In this document: one piece after another, positions 33,073 to 44,669 of the stretch | Numbering within the stretch: the first letter of the stretch is position 1 | Layout of the letters: the number at the start of each line of letters is the position of its first letter | Notes under the pieces: model-generated | Database searches by the model: none | What the model saw: only the letters and a program-made list of their open reading frames with translations | What the model was told of the DNA's origin: nothing | Program-made: the position numbers and the translations under genes | DNA from: Euborellia annulipes | Lineage: Eukaryota; Arthropoda; Insecta; Dermaptera; Anisolabididae | Length of the DNA: 64,000 bases | Direction: 5' to 3' | NCBI GenBank assembly: GCA_023213315.1 | Contig: JAKCPI010015600.1 | Location: forward strand, 24,608-88,607

Positions 33073-34147
33073 CAAGGAGTCCCCACGGGTTGTGGGTCAC
33101 CGATTTTTTCAAACTCATAGGATTTCAAGATTAGTATCTGGACATCAATTTCCTAAAGCAGTACGATGCACTACTCAAGAACACTCAAGAAAATCGACTT
33201 TGAAGACGATCAAGATTTCCGAATTGTTTAAGTTTGGATAATTTTATTTATATGTAAACAGTGTCTGGTAGCCGTGAGAGTAAGCACAACAGTCTATTAA
33301 ACAAGGAGTCGCTGGTTCGATGCTTGTTCAGGAGATTTTTTTTTATTTCAATTCTCTATCCTTATATACATACAGCATCTCTCATATTAACATTTATAAA
33401 ATTGAAATTAAATTAACAAATATTTTTTCAATATAAATTAACATCTTTTATTTTTAATTACCACTCGTTACACACTGAAAATACGAATATTTATAATAAA
33501 TTGAAATTTGGTATAAAAATTAAAAACTATACTACTAAAAACTACAGTTTTCACCGCCGTTTTGTTTTATCGACTAAAGTCTTATATGGCCTAAGTTGCC
33601 GAAAAGACTGTGTGCATGTGTGTGTGGGTGTTTAAAAAAATATATGAAAATATTAATATATGCAACGAATCGTCTTATTTAACAATAAGATGTTTTTAAT
33701 TATTATACCAAATTTCAATTTATTATAAATATTCGTATTTTCAGTGTGTAACGAGTGGTAATTAAAAATAAAAGATGTTAATTTATATTGAAAAAATATT
33801 TGTTAATTTAATTTCAATTTTATAAATGTTAATATGAGAGATGCTGTATGTATATAAGGATAGAGAATTGAAATAAAAAAAAAATGCCCTGAACAAGCAT
33901 CGAACCAGCGACTCCTTGTTTAATAGACTGTTGTGCTTACTCTCACGGCTACCAGACACTGTTTACATATAAATAAAATTATCCAAACTTAAACAATTCG
34001 GAAATCTTGATCGTCTTCAAAGTCGATTTTCTTGAGTGTTCTTGAGTAGTGCATCGTACTGCTTTAGGAAATTGATGTCCAGATACTAATCTTGAAATCC
34101 TATGAGTTTGAAAAAATCGGTGACCCACAACCCGTGGGGACTCCTTG
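33073..34147. mobile_element. 1,075-bp nearly perfect inverted-repeat element
   Basis: Arms of about 455 bp (33073-33528 and 33691-34147) are identical over long stretches, with a 162-bp spacer holding a SINE-I tail fragment. The ends are CAAGGAGTCCCCACGGG and its inverse. TTA flanks at 33070-33072 and 34148-34150, the size and sequence favoured by PIF/Harbinger elements. Each arm holds a tRNA-like block (GGTAGCCGTGAGAGTAAGCA and CTGGTTCGATGCTTG). Each arm also holds one open frame containing ESPRVVGHRFFQTHRISRL, read inward from both ends, of no recognised family. Arm identity implies recent origin or gene conversion. Confidence 0.85.
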
Positions 34148-34259
34148 TTAAATAAACACAACAATACAGTAAGAATTGGAAAAAAAAATTTTTATGTGTA
34201 AAAAGTTCCAAAGTTCCAAATAGAAAACAATGATTTTCGAAAAAAAGTGGAGTTGGGAA

Positions 34260-35320
34260 CTTTGATAATTAGAGCTTGCTGTCAATTTAATTATAGATGT
34301 GTTTGTTTCGAAATTTTAATATTAAAATTGGAAAAATTTTTTTTTGGAAATCGAAAAATTGGACTTCTAAATGAAAACACTAATAATAAATAATTAAACT
34401 GGTTTTTTTAGTTTTTATCTAACACCCAAAAACCGGTTAAATGAATAATCAAATTGAGGACAAATTAGTTTTTAGAAATTTAATGGATAATATTCATTTA
34501 AATAAAATCTGAAAAAGAAAGTAAATATGTAATTTTTTATTTTATTTACTAACATTAGAAGTTTAAGGTAATTTGTTATTCGAAATAGCGGTGAATGAAG
34601 TGCTACTTAATTTTAAATCTCGTGTCACCCATCTGTATTAAGGTTTTATTTCAAACTGATGGAATAGTCAAGAGTTTCAAAAATATTCTAACATTAGTAT
34701 TGTTATATAACAATTGATGATTAAATTCAAAAGAAAAATTTTGTCGTCAAAACTACTGATAAATATTTTCTATTATGTAATTGATTGATATTTCTTCCAA
34801 AAAAAAAAATAAATAAATAAATAATAAATAAAAAATGTTGATTATATATAAAGAAAATAAAAGAGGCATTATATCATATTCTCTCAAGGTTCTTTGGTTT
34901 TTTTTATGACTAAAAATATCTCTCTCCCAGTTAGAAATTTATGTGGCTAGTCTGAAAATTAGGAATTTTTAAAAATGAATGAAGAGTGAATGAAAGAAAA
35001 ATGGGAAGAGTGAAGAAAAATAATGATGATCAGTCAAGAAAGAGACAAACAAGAAACCAATAAAAAAACATTGTAAAGAAAAAAGAATAAGTGAAAAATG
35101 ATAAACGCAAACAAGATGGAGAAAATGATAAATAAAAACATCTGCCAAATATTGTTACAAAACTTTAAGTATACCAGTTAAACACCAACAACAATAAAAC
35201 AAGAAGGGAGATTTGACACAAATTTAAAAGTGAATATAAAAATCTCTTTCTCAAATTCGGAAATAAATTAAAACAAATTTCAAGTTATTTACTTAAAAAA
35301 AGAATTTTAGCATGGTTCTT
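34260..35320. other. no recognised feature
   Basis: AT-rich, nothing supported. Confidence 0.5.
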
Positions 35321-35324
35321 TTTA

Positions 35325-35405
35325 ACTTTCTCTTACCTATATATGTAATATATCGAGAGAAAGACTGATGACAAAAATTCGATATCGAGATTTTGATGGT
35401 TTGTT
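35325..35405 (-). repeat. A-family 3' terminal fragment
   Basis: AACTTTCTCTTACCTATATA and ATATCGAGAGAAAGACTGAT form the terminal hairpin, with a short stretch of adjoining body. Confidence 0.65.
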
Positions 35406-35495
35406 TATTCAAAAATTGAATTTGGTTTATTAAACGATCTTGAAATAAATTATAAACTGAATAATATGTTGACAAAACACTACCAGGTACACTTT

Positions 35496-35865
35496 CAGGT
35501 CTATTCTCTAAAAACAGGCGTTAAAATTTAACATCATAAATTGGGTGTTACAAAGTAAAGTAATAACACCAGCGTTAAAAAATGCTATTCTCTAAACAAG
35601 GTTTTAACAGTGACGTTGCTTTTTATTTCAAAACTGCCAAAATAACCTTACCTTTCAGGTTAAAGACGCCATTTTTATCAATTAAATATGGCGTTAAAAT
35701 ATTAAAGGCACCCCCTAGATATGATATTAATTTTTAAAACTATTGACTAAATGTTAACGCTTTGGGCTTAACTTTTTATTTAGAGAATAGCAATTTGAAG
35801 CAAGGAGGTGTTAAAATGAATTAACGCTGATAAAAGTTAACATTTTTGCTTAGAGAATAGACCTG
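35496..35865. mobile_element. MITE with four internal copies of its terminal motif, 370 bp
   Basis: The termini CAGGTCTATTCTCTAA and TTAGAGAATAGACCTG are perfect inverses. A second inverted pair (CTATTCTCTAAA near 35585, TTTAGAGAATAG near 35780) lies inside. GCGTTAAAA-type repeats follow each. The target duplication is unclear and there is no coding capacity. Confidence 0.75.
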
Positions 35866-35869
35866 TTTG

Positions 35870-36639
35870 ATTGATTTCTTTCTAACAATGGAGCATCAAC
35901 ACTACGAAAGTCAAATCAAATGTTAAATTTAGTATTTATTTAAAAAAATTTCATTTAAATTACACGAAAATAGATTAGGAAATTTTTAATTATAATTTAA
36001 TATTAAGAAAAAATATGTATTATTTAATCATTTTGTTTTGTAAATACGTAAGTCAAGTACAATATTATCTAATAAAAAGAGAAACAATAATGTTCTCTTT
36101 TGCCTGGCACCTGTTTCGTCTCTTTTATACTATTCCACTACAAAAATGATATAGTGTGAATTTATTAACAGCTCTTACAAAGAGGTTATGTTTATTATGC
36201 TAAAAGAATTAAAGTTGGGAGAGGTTTGAGGTTTAATCAAAGCGAACAAAATCAAATTTATGAATGTATGAAATAAAATATGTCTTTGTTCATTTTAATT
36301 TTTGCAAATGTTTTTTTGTTCTTCATTTTTATTCTCATTGCTAAGATGAAATGTGAAATATCTTCTTTTTTTTTCTTTCTGCTGGAAATGAAATCAAGAA
36401 TGAATGTCGTTAAAAAAATAAAATAACAACAAAATGTGCTGGCGATAAAAAAAAATATGAAGAAAGCATTGTGAGTAAAACAAAAAAAAATATATAAAAA
36501 CAATAATAATGATTAATAAACTGGTATGACGAGCACATTACACAACTTAATGTAAAAAAAAAAAATAAAAGAATCTAAATTTACTTTGGGGCAACAGCTT
36601 ATTAAATTTGTGAAACCATTTTTGAGCAACCAAATTTTT
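35870..36639. other. no gene; palindrome scrap
   Basis: CTGGTATGACGAGCACATTA near 36520-36540 is a scrap of the A palindrome. The rest is unrecognised. Confidence 0.4.
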
Positions 36640-36985
36640 ATACTTTCTCTTACATCTATAATTTAATGTATAAAGAGAAAATATTGGATTCATGTCAAAA
36701 ATTGGATGTCGAGATTTTGATAGAAATACACTTTTTAAGGCCCGCAAAAGAGGGTTAATTATTAAAAACTTCCCAAAATTATAATGGCCCCAAAATGGCC
36801 TGTTTGTCCGTGTATGTTCAAAATGAAAGATATGGGAAAGGAGGTTGTAATTTTATATTTTAGTTAAAATAAGCTTTTAAATAATACCGGCCCGAGTACT
36901 AGTACTTTACTGAAATATTTTTTTCAGTTTTTTCGATTTTCTTAAAATTCGCTCTAACGATTTTGATTAAAATTAATAAACCAAT

Positions 36986-37991
36986 GATGAAGAGTGGCTG
37001 CAAACTTTAAAATGGATATAGGAGACGTAGCAGCCAAGGAAATTAATTAAAAACCTTTTATTTAATTAAAAATCATGGACGTTTCGGTCGCTAATAAAGA
37101 CCTTCATCAGGACGATTAATTGTTAAATTTAACAAATTATATAACATTGTTATGCAATTACAGTGAGCGACGATAATGTAAGAAGCCCCAAGCGAGCAGG
37201 TTGCTCACTGTAATTCATATATAAGGCTTAATTCTTATTCTGGGAGTTTTTAATTATAGACCACATTTTGTATTAATTATTTATTAGATCACTAGAGTCG
37301 GAGCAAGTGCACAGTACTTAAATACGAATGAAGAATAAGTAAATACAGTATTTATATTTTGATGATGGAGTCATGAAAAAAACAAGACGAATGCAGCCAA
37401 ATATTATTTTATTTTAAATCTCGCCCTCACGGCTGACGTTTCGGCCCGAGGTCTAGGCCGAGGTCAAAGCGTAGCTTTGCTGTGAGCGGACCACATGCTG
37501 AATGTTGTCGCTGTTGTTGAAAGTTTCTACACATTTTGATTATTGCCAGCCGGCTCTGAAGATGGCCTAGACCTCGGGCCGAAACGTCAGCCGTGAGGGC
37601 GAGATTTAAAATAAAATAATATTTGGCTGCATTCGTCTTGTTTTTTTCATGACTCCATCATCATTAAGCCTACAGCCACAGATCTTTTTCGATATTTATA
37701 TTTTGAATAAATAATTAATAAAAAATGTGGTCTATAATTAAAAAACTCCCATAAAATGAATAATAATATAAACTACAAAAGCTTTAATAAACATATATAA
37801 TTCGTTAAATTATTGTTTATTTATTGTATAATTGACAATGGCAATTAAAAATAATATTCAACATACTGTATTTTAACAATTAATCGTCATGATGAAGGTC
37901 ATGATTAGCGATCGAAACGTCGACGATTAATAATTAAATAAAAGTTTTTTATTTAATTTCCTTGGCTACTGTGTCTCCTATATCTATTTTC
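36986..37991. mobile_element. outer fold-back with hammerhead-like motifs, 10-bp target duplication
   Basis: ATAAACCAAT is at 36976-36985 and 37992-38001. The arms (about 37016-37140 and 37865-37990) carry the motif. The left copy (reverse strand, 37078-37110) reads CTGATGA, A, GGTC, loop, GACC, GAAACGTC. The right copy at 37889-37922 is slightly decayed. A second fold-back sits inside at 37363-37692. Confidence 0.8.
37363..37692. mobile_element. inner fold-back with hammerhead-like motif, 14-bp target duplication
   Basis: TATTTATATTTTGA is at 37349-37362 and 37693-37706. Arms of about 130 bp end in GACTCCATCATC. The motif at 37556-37588 reads CTGAAGA, T, GGCC, loop, GGCC, GAAACGTC. Confidence 0.85.
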
Positions 37992-38629
37992 ATAAACCAA
38001 TTTTTTTTTTTCGATATCCTTTAAAATGTATATTCCCATTTTGAACTCAAAATTGTTTGAAGCACACTTTGCTGTAAATTAAATTATGACGACACAAAAG
38101 AACATGAGGGGGGGGGCAAGCACAGAACACAACTTTCCGAAGGAAAGAAACTGATCTACGAACATCACACCAGATTTTTTTCTCCTGTAGAGTAGAAAAG
38201 TTTTTCTTTACTAATGCACATCCATAACCATCACAAATCTAAAATGGAATATGTAGCTATAAATGCCGGTATTTAATTTCTCTCTTTATTTAATACTATA
38301 ATGGTTAATAACAAGAATTATGAAATGCAATGAAAGGAAAAAAAGACTTTTTATTGAATTGTTTATTTTGGTCAATTAGCTATCTTAAGCCACGTGTGAG
38401 TCTGCGAATGTGAGCAATCCAGCGCCCACACGTCCTTTTGCCTAGTCAATAACTGTTCAAGACAGAAAAAAAAGTGTAAACCAACTCAATTCTATTTATT
38501 TATCAGAGATGTAAAACATGAACTCTCTTAATAGAAATAATTTTTTTATTGTTTAAAAACCTGCAGTTTGCATCTGTGGCATATGTACCACATTTGGGAG
38601 TAATCTACGGTAATAGAATTAAAGAACAA

Positions 38630-38960
38630 AATCTGGTATTATAAAAGATAAATAGAAAATATAAAATTTCTTAAGAATTGAATTTTTTTTTTTAATGTGA
38701 AAAAAGTTCCAAAAGGGAACCACCCTCTTTTGAATCGAAATTAACATGCAAATTATTATAATTACATGGTTGTTTATAAGATTATTTGTAATAGGAAGAG
38801 GTTTGCAGCAAAAGAAAAGAGCCTCTATTTTAGAGTTTATTTAATAATAGAGGCTCTTTTCATTTGGCTGCATACCTCTTCCTATTACAAATTAACATGC
38901 AAATCCCCATAAGGATTTAACATTTGCTCTATGGAAGGAAGAGACGAAAAATGAATGTGA
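38630..38960 (+). repeat. P2 repeat copy split by a small fold-back
   Basis: AAAAGTTCCAAAAGGGAACC and CCCCATAAGGATTTAACATT match the P2 tail at 1441. The insert is at 38754-38888. Confidence 0.65.
38754..38888. mobile_element. 135-bp fold-back, 16-bp target duplication
   Basis: TTTGTAATAGGAAGAGGTTT and AAGAGCCTCTATT are repeated in reverse. AAATTAACATGCAAAT is at 38738-38753 and 38889-38904. A long target duplication points to target-primed reverse transcription rather than cut-and-paste. Confidence 0.8.
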
Positions 38961-38989
38961 AAAAATAAAGTAATACATGAATACATAAG

Positions 38990-39541
38990 TAAAGTGTACT
39001 TCAAACAATTTTCACGAAAAAATTTACTGATTTATTATTAAAAGAGCATTTAAAAAATCGTTGATTTATGAATTTTTATCAAAATGGGAAAAGATTTATA
39101 TTCATTACCATGGCAACCATTTCTCCTATCTTACAGGAGTAAAGTGTGCTTCACAAGATTTTAAGGGCGAAATGAGAATATACATTTTAAAGAGCATCTA
39201 AAAAATAATTGATTTTTGAATTTTAATCAAAATCGTTGGATGGAATTTTGAAAAAATCGAAAAAAAAAAACTGCAAACGTAAAGTACTAATAATACTTTT
39301 TGGCCTATTTGTTTGAAAGCTTATTTTCACGCCTCAGAGGGAGGGGGGGGGGTCTAACTGAAATATAAGATGTCAACCTCGTAGCTCATTTCCTCCATGT
39401 TTAAAAATGTCCACACAAACAGACAGACACACAGACCTATTCGCGGGACCCACTTTTTAGGACTTAAAGGACCTCAAATAAATCAAAATCTCGACATCGA
39501 ATTTTTGACCTGATCGAAATTGTATATAGGTAAGGAAAGCC

Positions 39542-39594
<53 letters not shown>

Positions 39595-39606
39595 AGTAAA
39601 AATGAA
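38990..39606 (+). repeat. A-family copy with a 50-G run in its 3' end
   Basis: The body includes ATTACCATGGCAACC near 39105 and a terminus reading GGTAAGGAAAGCCCC, then 50 G residues (39544-39593), then AAGTAAAAA. The G run lies exactly where GGTAAGAGAAAGTAAAA should close. Confidence 0.75.
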
Positions 39607-39609
39607 AAA

Positions 39610-40892
39610 TATAATAACCAAATTCTGTCAAATAAGAGAACTCCTGAGCATGCTACTAATTATTATTATTGTTGAAATGGCAAAATAATGTTAATTTTTT
39701 TTTTTCGAAAATAGCAATATAGAGTAGTATATGCTTATAGGCTTATTATACAATATTTATCTAATAGTACAAGTTTTTTTATAGTCGGAGAAAGTTGGCA
39801 AATTATTACTATATGCTTCTATCATTGACTTCCTCATTGCATATAAGGTGGTCCAGCCCAACTTCATAGGTTTACAATACTTGCACAATCCATAAGTCGG
39901 ACAGACAGCCTAGAGATAGATTGTGAAATTCTAATCAAATTTTTTTTCTTTTTAATAAAATTAATTTTACATATTTTTACTTTTTTTTAATTAGACCTAT
40001 ATTAATAACATATTCACAGGAAAGGTGAAATAATCTATGCTTGTGGATTTTCTGTTATTATAATTATGTCATGCAATAGAGTAGTATGGCCTATATTTAA
40101 AAAGTTATTAGAATTTCAATATTTTCTTAATAATAAGAATTATAGCATTCTTTTAACCAAATTATTTATTTCTATTTTAATTTTAGCTATGCAATGAGGT
40201 TGTTAGGTCTTAATACCAAAATGAACAAGCTCCCTGGGAGAAAATGCTAAATATAGCGGCAAGGATAAAATGATTCATCCTAGTCCTTTAAATTTAACTT
40301 AACCATTCCAGAAACTGGGTTTTTTTTCTTCCATTCAATTCTAATTTTATATTTTCCGATGTTGGTTTTAAAAACATTTTTTTCTATCATCCAATTTAGT
40401 TGGAAGTGGATGTATTTCCTCGACCTTGAGGAAATCAGATGGTTTCCTTATATAGTGGGAGTAATTTTAGAATTGATTTATCGACTTATATGATAAAATA
40501 AAAAATATTTTTTTGATGAATTTTATTAACTCAGAGAGAAAAAAAGTCTGAAATCTTCAGTGAACAGGCGCAAAAGTAAAATAATTGTGCTAAAAATGAA
40601 AGTGATTCTTATAGATCGAAACTGATCATTAGGATACCAAATGGTATAAATAAATGTGCCTAATATACGTATCATCGAATCTAAATAATGTATATTGTTG
40701 AAGAATATAAGGCATAGGCATATCATATATGATCCCGAAAAGACTCGAAAAACAAAAACTAAAATCCATACTGGGTACAAAACAATAATTTTGGCAACAA
40801 TTCATGATTCGAAGTTTAAACTTGGAATACCAATATATCTTTGGGTAAAAAAAGTTAATAAAAGAAGAACACGTAATTTTAATTAATGCGAA
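39610..40892. other. no gene; SINE-I scrap
   Basis: GGATACCAAATGGTATAAAT near 40632 is a decayed piece of the SINE-I body. Nothing else is supported. Confidence 0.45.
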
Positions 40893-41279
40893 CAGTTACA
40901 TGAGGTGGCAGTCAGGAAGAGATGTTGGTTTTATGACTCTACATCAATGAAATTTTTGGTCCAAATTTATTCGAACATCATCAGATATCCGAGAGTTGTC
41001 ATATGTGAATTTTCAATATATTTCTTCATATGTTGATGTAGAAATTTTTAAAATATAAATCTTGCTATTCGGCCAATCCCAGGGCGTAGAAACGTTAGAA
41101 ATATTTTTTAAAATTTCACCAAATCTACATCAACATATGATGAAATATATTGTAAATGCACATATGACAGCTCCTCCCGGATACTTGATGATGGTCGAAT
41201 AAATTTGGACCGAAACGTCGTAAATTTGGCAAGTTCATTGATGTAGAGAAAACCTCTTCCTGGCAACCACCACCTGTTT
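40893..41279 (+). mobile_element. fold-back element with hammerhead-like motif
   Basis: Arms of about 150 bp begin GAGGTGGCAGTCAGGAAGAG and end with the inverse. The motif at 41184-41219 reads TTGATGA, T, GGTC, loop, GACC, GAAACGTC. No clear target duplication was found. Confidence 0.7.
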
Positions 41280-41404
41280 CATTGTTCAATCGCAGCCACT
41301 TCCTCAAGAAATTTGACGTTTCGATTTTTATAAATAGACTGAATAAACAAAATAAATAAATTTCACACCAAATTCGTTAGTTTATAATTAAAAAAACCTT
41401 AGAA

Positions 41405-41634
41405 AAACAAATATCCAAATAGCTCAAATACTTCATGCTAAAAATCGTTACACACACACAGACACACACACACACACACATACACACAGACACACAGACC
41501 AATTTGCGGGACCCACTTTTTGGACTCAGGGGACCTCAAAACATGTATATCCATCAAAATCTCGACATCGAATTTTTGACATGATCGAATACTTTTCTCT
41601 CTATATATTTCTATATAGGCTAAGAGAAAGTAAA
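41405..41634 (+). repeat. A-family 3' third
   Basis: It includes the ACACACACAGACAC microsatellite, CAGACCAATTTGCGGGACCC, CGACATCGAATTTTTGACAT and the terminus GGCTAAGAGAAAGTAAAA. Confidence 0.75.
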
Positions 41635-41639
41635 AATGG

Positions 41640-42950
41640 TGAAATCTTAAGCTGAAAACTCATTCTTTCTAACTGTATATTCCCCATAATTATATCTCTT
41701 AAGACAGAGAAGTTATTCAAGCCGATATACTTTTTTGTGCATACCCCCTAATCTGCACTATAGACACATGATTTGTAAGACGTTGTCACGTCAAAACAAA
41801 TATCTATATCAGTGAGAAACAGTTTTCTATCTTTTAGTTTTTTAATAGGCAATCGTGTCTATAGACTCACATTTTCTTTCATTTCTTGGCTGATGCTGTT
41901 TTAATTCATCAGCTCCATTAAATAAATCAATTTTTGTTTACTTCTTCTCGCAGGAAATTAAAAAAAAATCCTTTTCAATTTCTCGTAATTTAGAAAAGAA
42001 ATAAAACAGTCATCCCAAATAGACAAAAATTAAAATAATTTTCCAGTCAGTTATGCTTTAATCATGCGTGGTGCTCGTGCATTTTAATTTTTTTTTTTAA
42101 TATGAAACAATAAGTTATTTGATTTTTTATAGGTCTGAATTTGTTTTTATGAGATTATTTTAAAGAATGGAACAGAATAGGAGGCTGCACTGAATAAATT
42201 TAAAAAAATGTTACGAAATAAAATAATTTTTCATTGTCAACAAGTACTAATACTAAAAATTATTATATTTAGAATTATTATTTTTTTCAACTCGTGAAGA
42301 AGATCTCGACTTGCGACCGAAACACTGGGAATCTAATTGCTTTTTACTTTTTGAAAAAGCTCTACAATTTTTTTTACCGATATATTTGTGATCAATTATC
42401 GAAAGTTTCTCACCTTCTAAGTGCCCCCGGCCTTCCAGGATTTATCAATAGATCCTGACTAATCGCTACAGGAAATGTCCCAGAAGAACTTAATTCATAA
42501 CAATTTTATATCGACATCTCACTGTCGACAAATCTTAAATTGGTTTGTTTATTCACTTTTTTATTAATAATTATATAAGAATGATCCAATGGTTAATATA
42601 ATTTGTTTTGCAATAATAAATAATTAATAGTTACGTTATTTAGGTTGGATTACGATTAAAAGGGACATACCAAATATGAAATATTTATAATCTAATAAAA
42701 ATTCACCTTTTTTTACTTAAATTACATGCCTCTCTAAACACACACTAGATGCAATTGCTCAAGTACTTATAATTAATGTAAGGAGTATAAAATATGGCGT
42801 GATAAAGGCACAGCAGATTATTTCTTCTTATAAACTTAAGAGAGAGTAATGTGATGGCCTGGCACACTCCATATATTTTTTTCTTTTTAATAATATATTA
42901 TTTCTGAATGACATAATGAAGGGTAAACCGTGAATTGAAATCTTTATAAA
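41640..42950. other. no gene recognised
   Basis: A decayed motif (GTGAAGAAGATCTCGACTTG then CGACCGAAACACTGG) at 42293-42330 may be another hammerhead-like relic. Otherwise nothing is supported. Confidence 0.35.
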
Positions 42951-42954
42951 AAAA

Positions 42955-43845
42955 TTGGAAAAACTAAAAAAGTATATCAGTAAGGTACTAGTACGTACTC
43001 GAAGTCTCCCAAAGATAAGACCTAGCGTAATTTGTTTTGTTTACACGGAATAGTAGACTAGGCCTATATATTTAAAATTTGAAAGAAATTGCCAAAGGAA
43101 ATATTGAGAAAATTGGAAAATACTAAAAAAGTACGTCATTGGTTTAAGTATTAGGCCTAGTACTCTAGGTTTCTGAAAGACGAGATCAAACGTAGTTTGC
43201 TTTGTGTCCACAACTAGGAAATATTTAAAATTTAAAAGAAATCGTCAAAGAGAATCTTGAGAAAATTGGAAAATACTAAAAAAAGTATATCAGTAAAGTA
43301 CTACTAGTCGAAGTCTCCCAAATACAAGACCTAGCGTAATTTGTTTTGTTTACCAGAAATAGTAAATATATTTCAAATTTGAAAGAGATCGTTAAAGCAA
43401 ATTTAGAGACAAGTCGAAAAAACTAAAAAAGTAACCATCTGGCTTGGCGTAGTTGGTAGCGCGCCTGCCTTGTATACCAAGGGTCAAGGGTTCGCATCCC
43501 AGGCAGTATGATTTTATTTAAGCAATTTGGATACCAAATGGCTTAAATAAGAATGCTTGGGCCCCCAATAGATATATTTACAAATAACGAGAATCGTCTA
43601 AAATGTCAAATGGCCTAAGTTGCCGAAAAGACTGTGTGTATGGGTGTATGAATGCGAGTGTGAATGGGAAAAAAGTGTGTATTTAAAAAAAAAAAAAAAA
43701 AACTAAAAAAGTACATCAGTAAAGTACTAGTAACCGAATTTTTCCAAGAGACCTAGCCCAATCTCATAATGGTACCGAAAATGGTATATATTTAAAATTT
43801 GAAAAAATTCGTTAGAGCCGTTTTCGAGAACTGATGTGCTTACAA
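42955..43845 (+). repeat. degenerate tandem array, about four units of 147-165 bp
   Basis: Each unit starts ACTAAAAAAGTA(T/C)ATCAG, continues GTCTCCCAAAGATAAGACC or a variant and CGTAATTTGTTTTGTTTA, and ends with a TTTGAAAGAAAT-type stretch. Units begin near 42964, 43123, 43275 and 43421. The units resemble the AGTACATCAGTAAAGTACTA block of the A-family. The last unit is split by a SINE-I. Confidence 0.7.
43434..43700 (+). repeat. SINE-I with 13-bp target duplication inside the tandem array
   Basis: AACTAAAAAAGTA is at 43421-43433 and 43701-43713. Head: GGCTTGGCGTAGTTGGTAGC and GGTTCGCATCCC. The tail has GTGTGTATGGGTGTATGAA and poly(A). Confidence 0.9.
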
Positions 43846-43849
43846 ACAA

Positions 43850-44280
43850 ACAAATAAACAATGCTCGTTTAATAGTATAAGATATGTTCCTTCACATCAT
43901 ATTATTTAGCTATCTCATGGAAAAGCTAGTTGACTATGACTTCCGAGTCTTTTCACATCTAGTTAAGCTAATAAGCGTGATCTTGTTTAATGTTTAAGAT
44001 ATCAATGATTTGCTATCGGTCAGACCAGTTTGTTAGTTGACTAGATGTGAAGCAACCGACCCATAATTGATCCTGCTATTTTTAATAAAATCCAAAACCA
44101 AGCAGATGATTTTATCAAGTCATCTAACATTGTCATAACTTATAAAAATATCTCACAAAATTACGAATAAGTAATAATAAAATAATTATATTTCTATTAA
44201 ATAGTATTGTTATTAGAAGAATAATTTAAATGCCAATGTTTGTAGTATTAGAATTTGAAAATTAAGACGCTGTTGAGATT
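43850..44280. other. no recognised feature
   Basis: AT-rich, nothing supported. Confidence 0.5.
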
Positions 44281-44415
44281 GCTAGCTAGCCTGGCTGCCT
44301 GCTGGCTTGCTTGCAAGCTGGTCCACGGCGATGATGAAGAGGAGAGGGAGAATACGACGAGTGGTGGGAGGATGCTGGCTGGCAAGGGAGGGAACTCGCT
44401 CTGTGACTATATTCA
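44281..44415 (+). other. GC-rich patch ending in a splice-donor-like site
   Basis: GC-rich sequence with GCTGGC repeats ends in ATTCAG/GTTAGT, a strong donor match. A frame from ATG 44331 would give an Arg-rich peptide with no recognised homology. It may be an exon or chance. A TATATATATG microsatellite follows. Confidence 0.15.
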
Positions 44416-44669
44416 GGTTAGTTAGCCTTGAACTTGACGATGATATATATATGTACACGTATATATATATACAGTATATGTATAAATACAATCTTACTAA
44501 TCCGAGATACCGTGAAATGGAGAGAGAGAGAGGCTGGAGATCTCATGCCCCGCCTCTTCCGTCCTGCTACTGTATGTTTTCATCCACAGGGTGTTTCTTC
44601 GTTTAATTCACCACTCTTCATTTATTTGTTTGTCATTTCTTTATAAAATTTCTGACACATTTCAACAAC

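Larger units (their letters stand above)
36640..38190 (-). repeat. A-family copy split by nested fold-back elements
   Basis: The 3' terminus (ACTTTCTCTTACATC) is near 36650, and the body runs to 36985. The 5' half resumes at 37992 and ends in a decayed palindrome near 38180. Two nested insertions occupy 36986-37991. Confidence 0.75.

Noticed and set aside
44307..44606. 99-codon frame through TATATA microsatellite
   Set aside because: It starts at a TTG and most of the frame is microsatellite-encoded. Only the GC-rich first part and donor-like site were kept, as a weak candidate.
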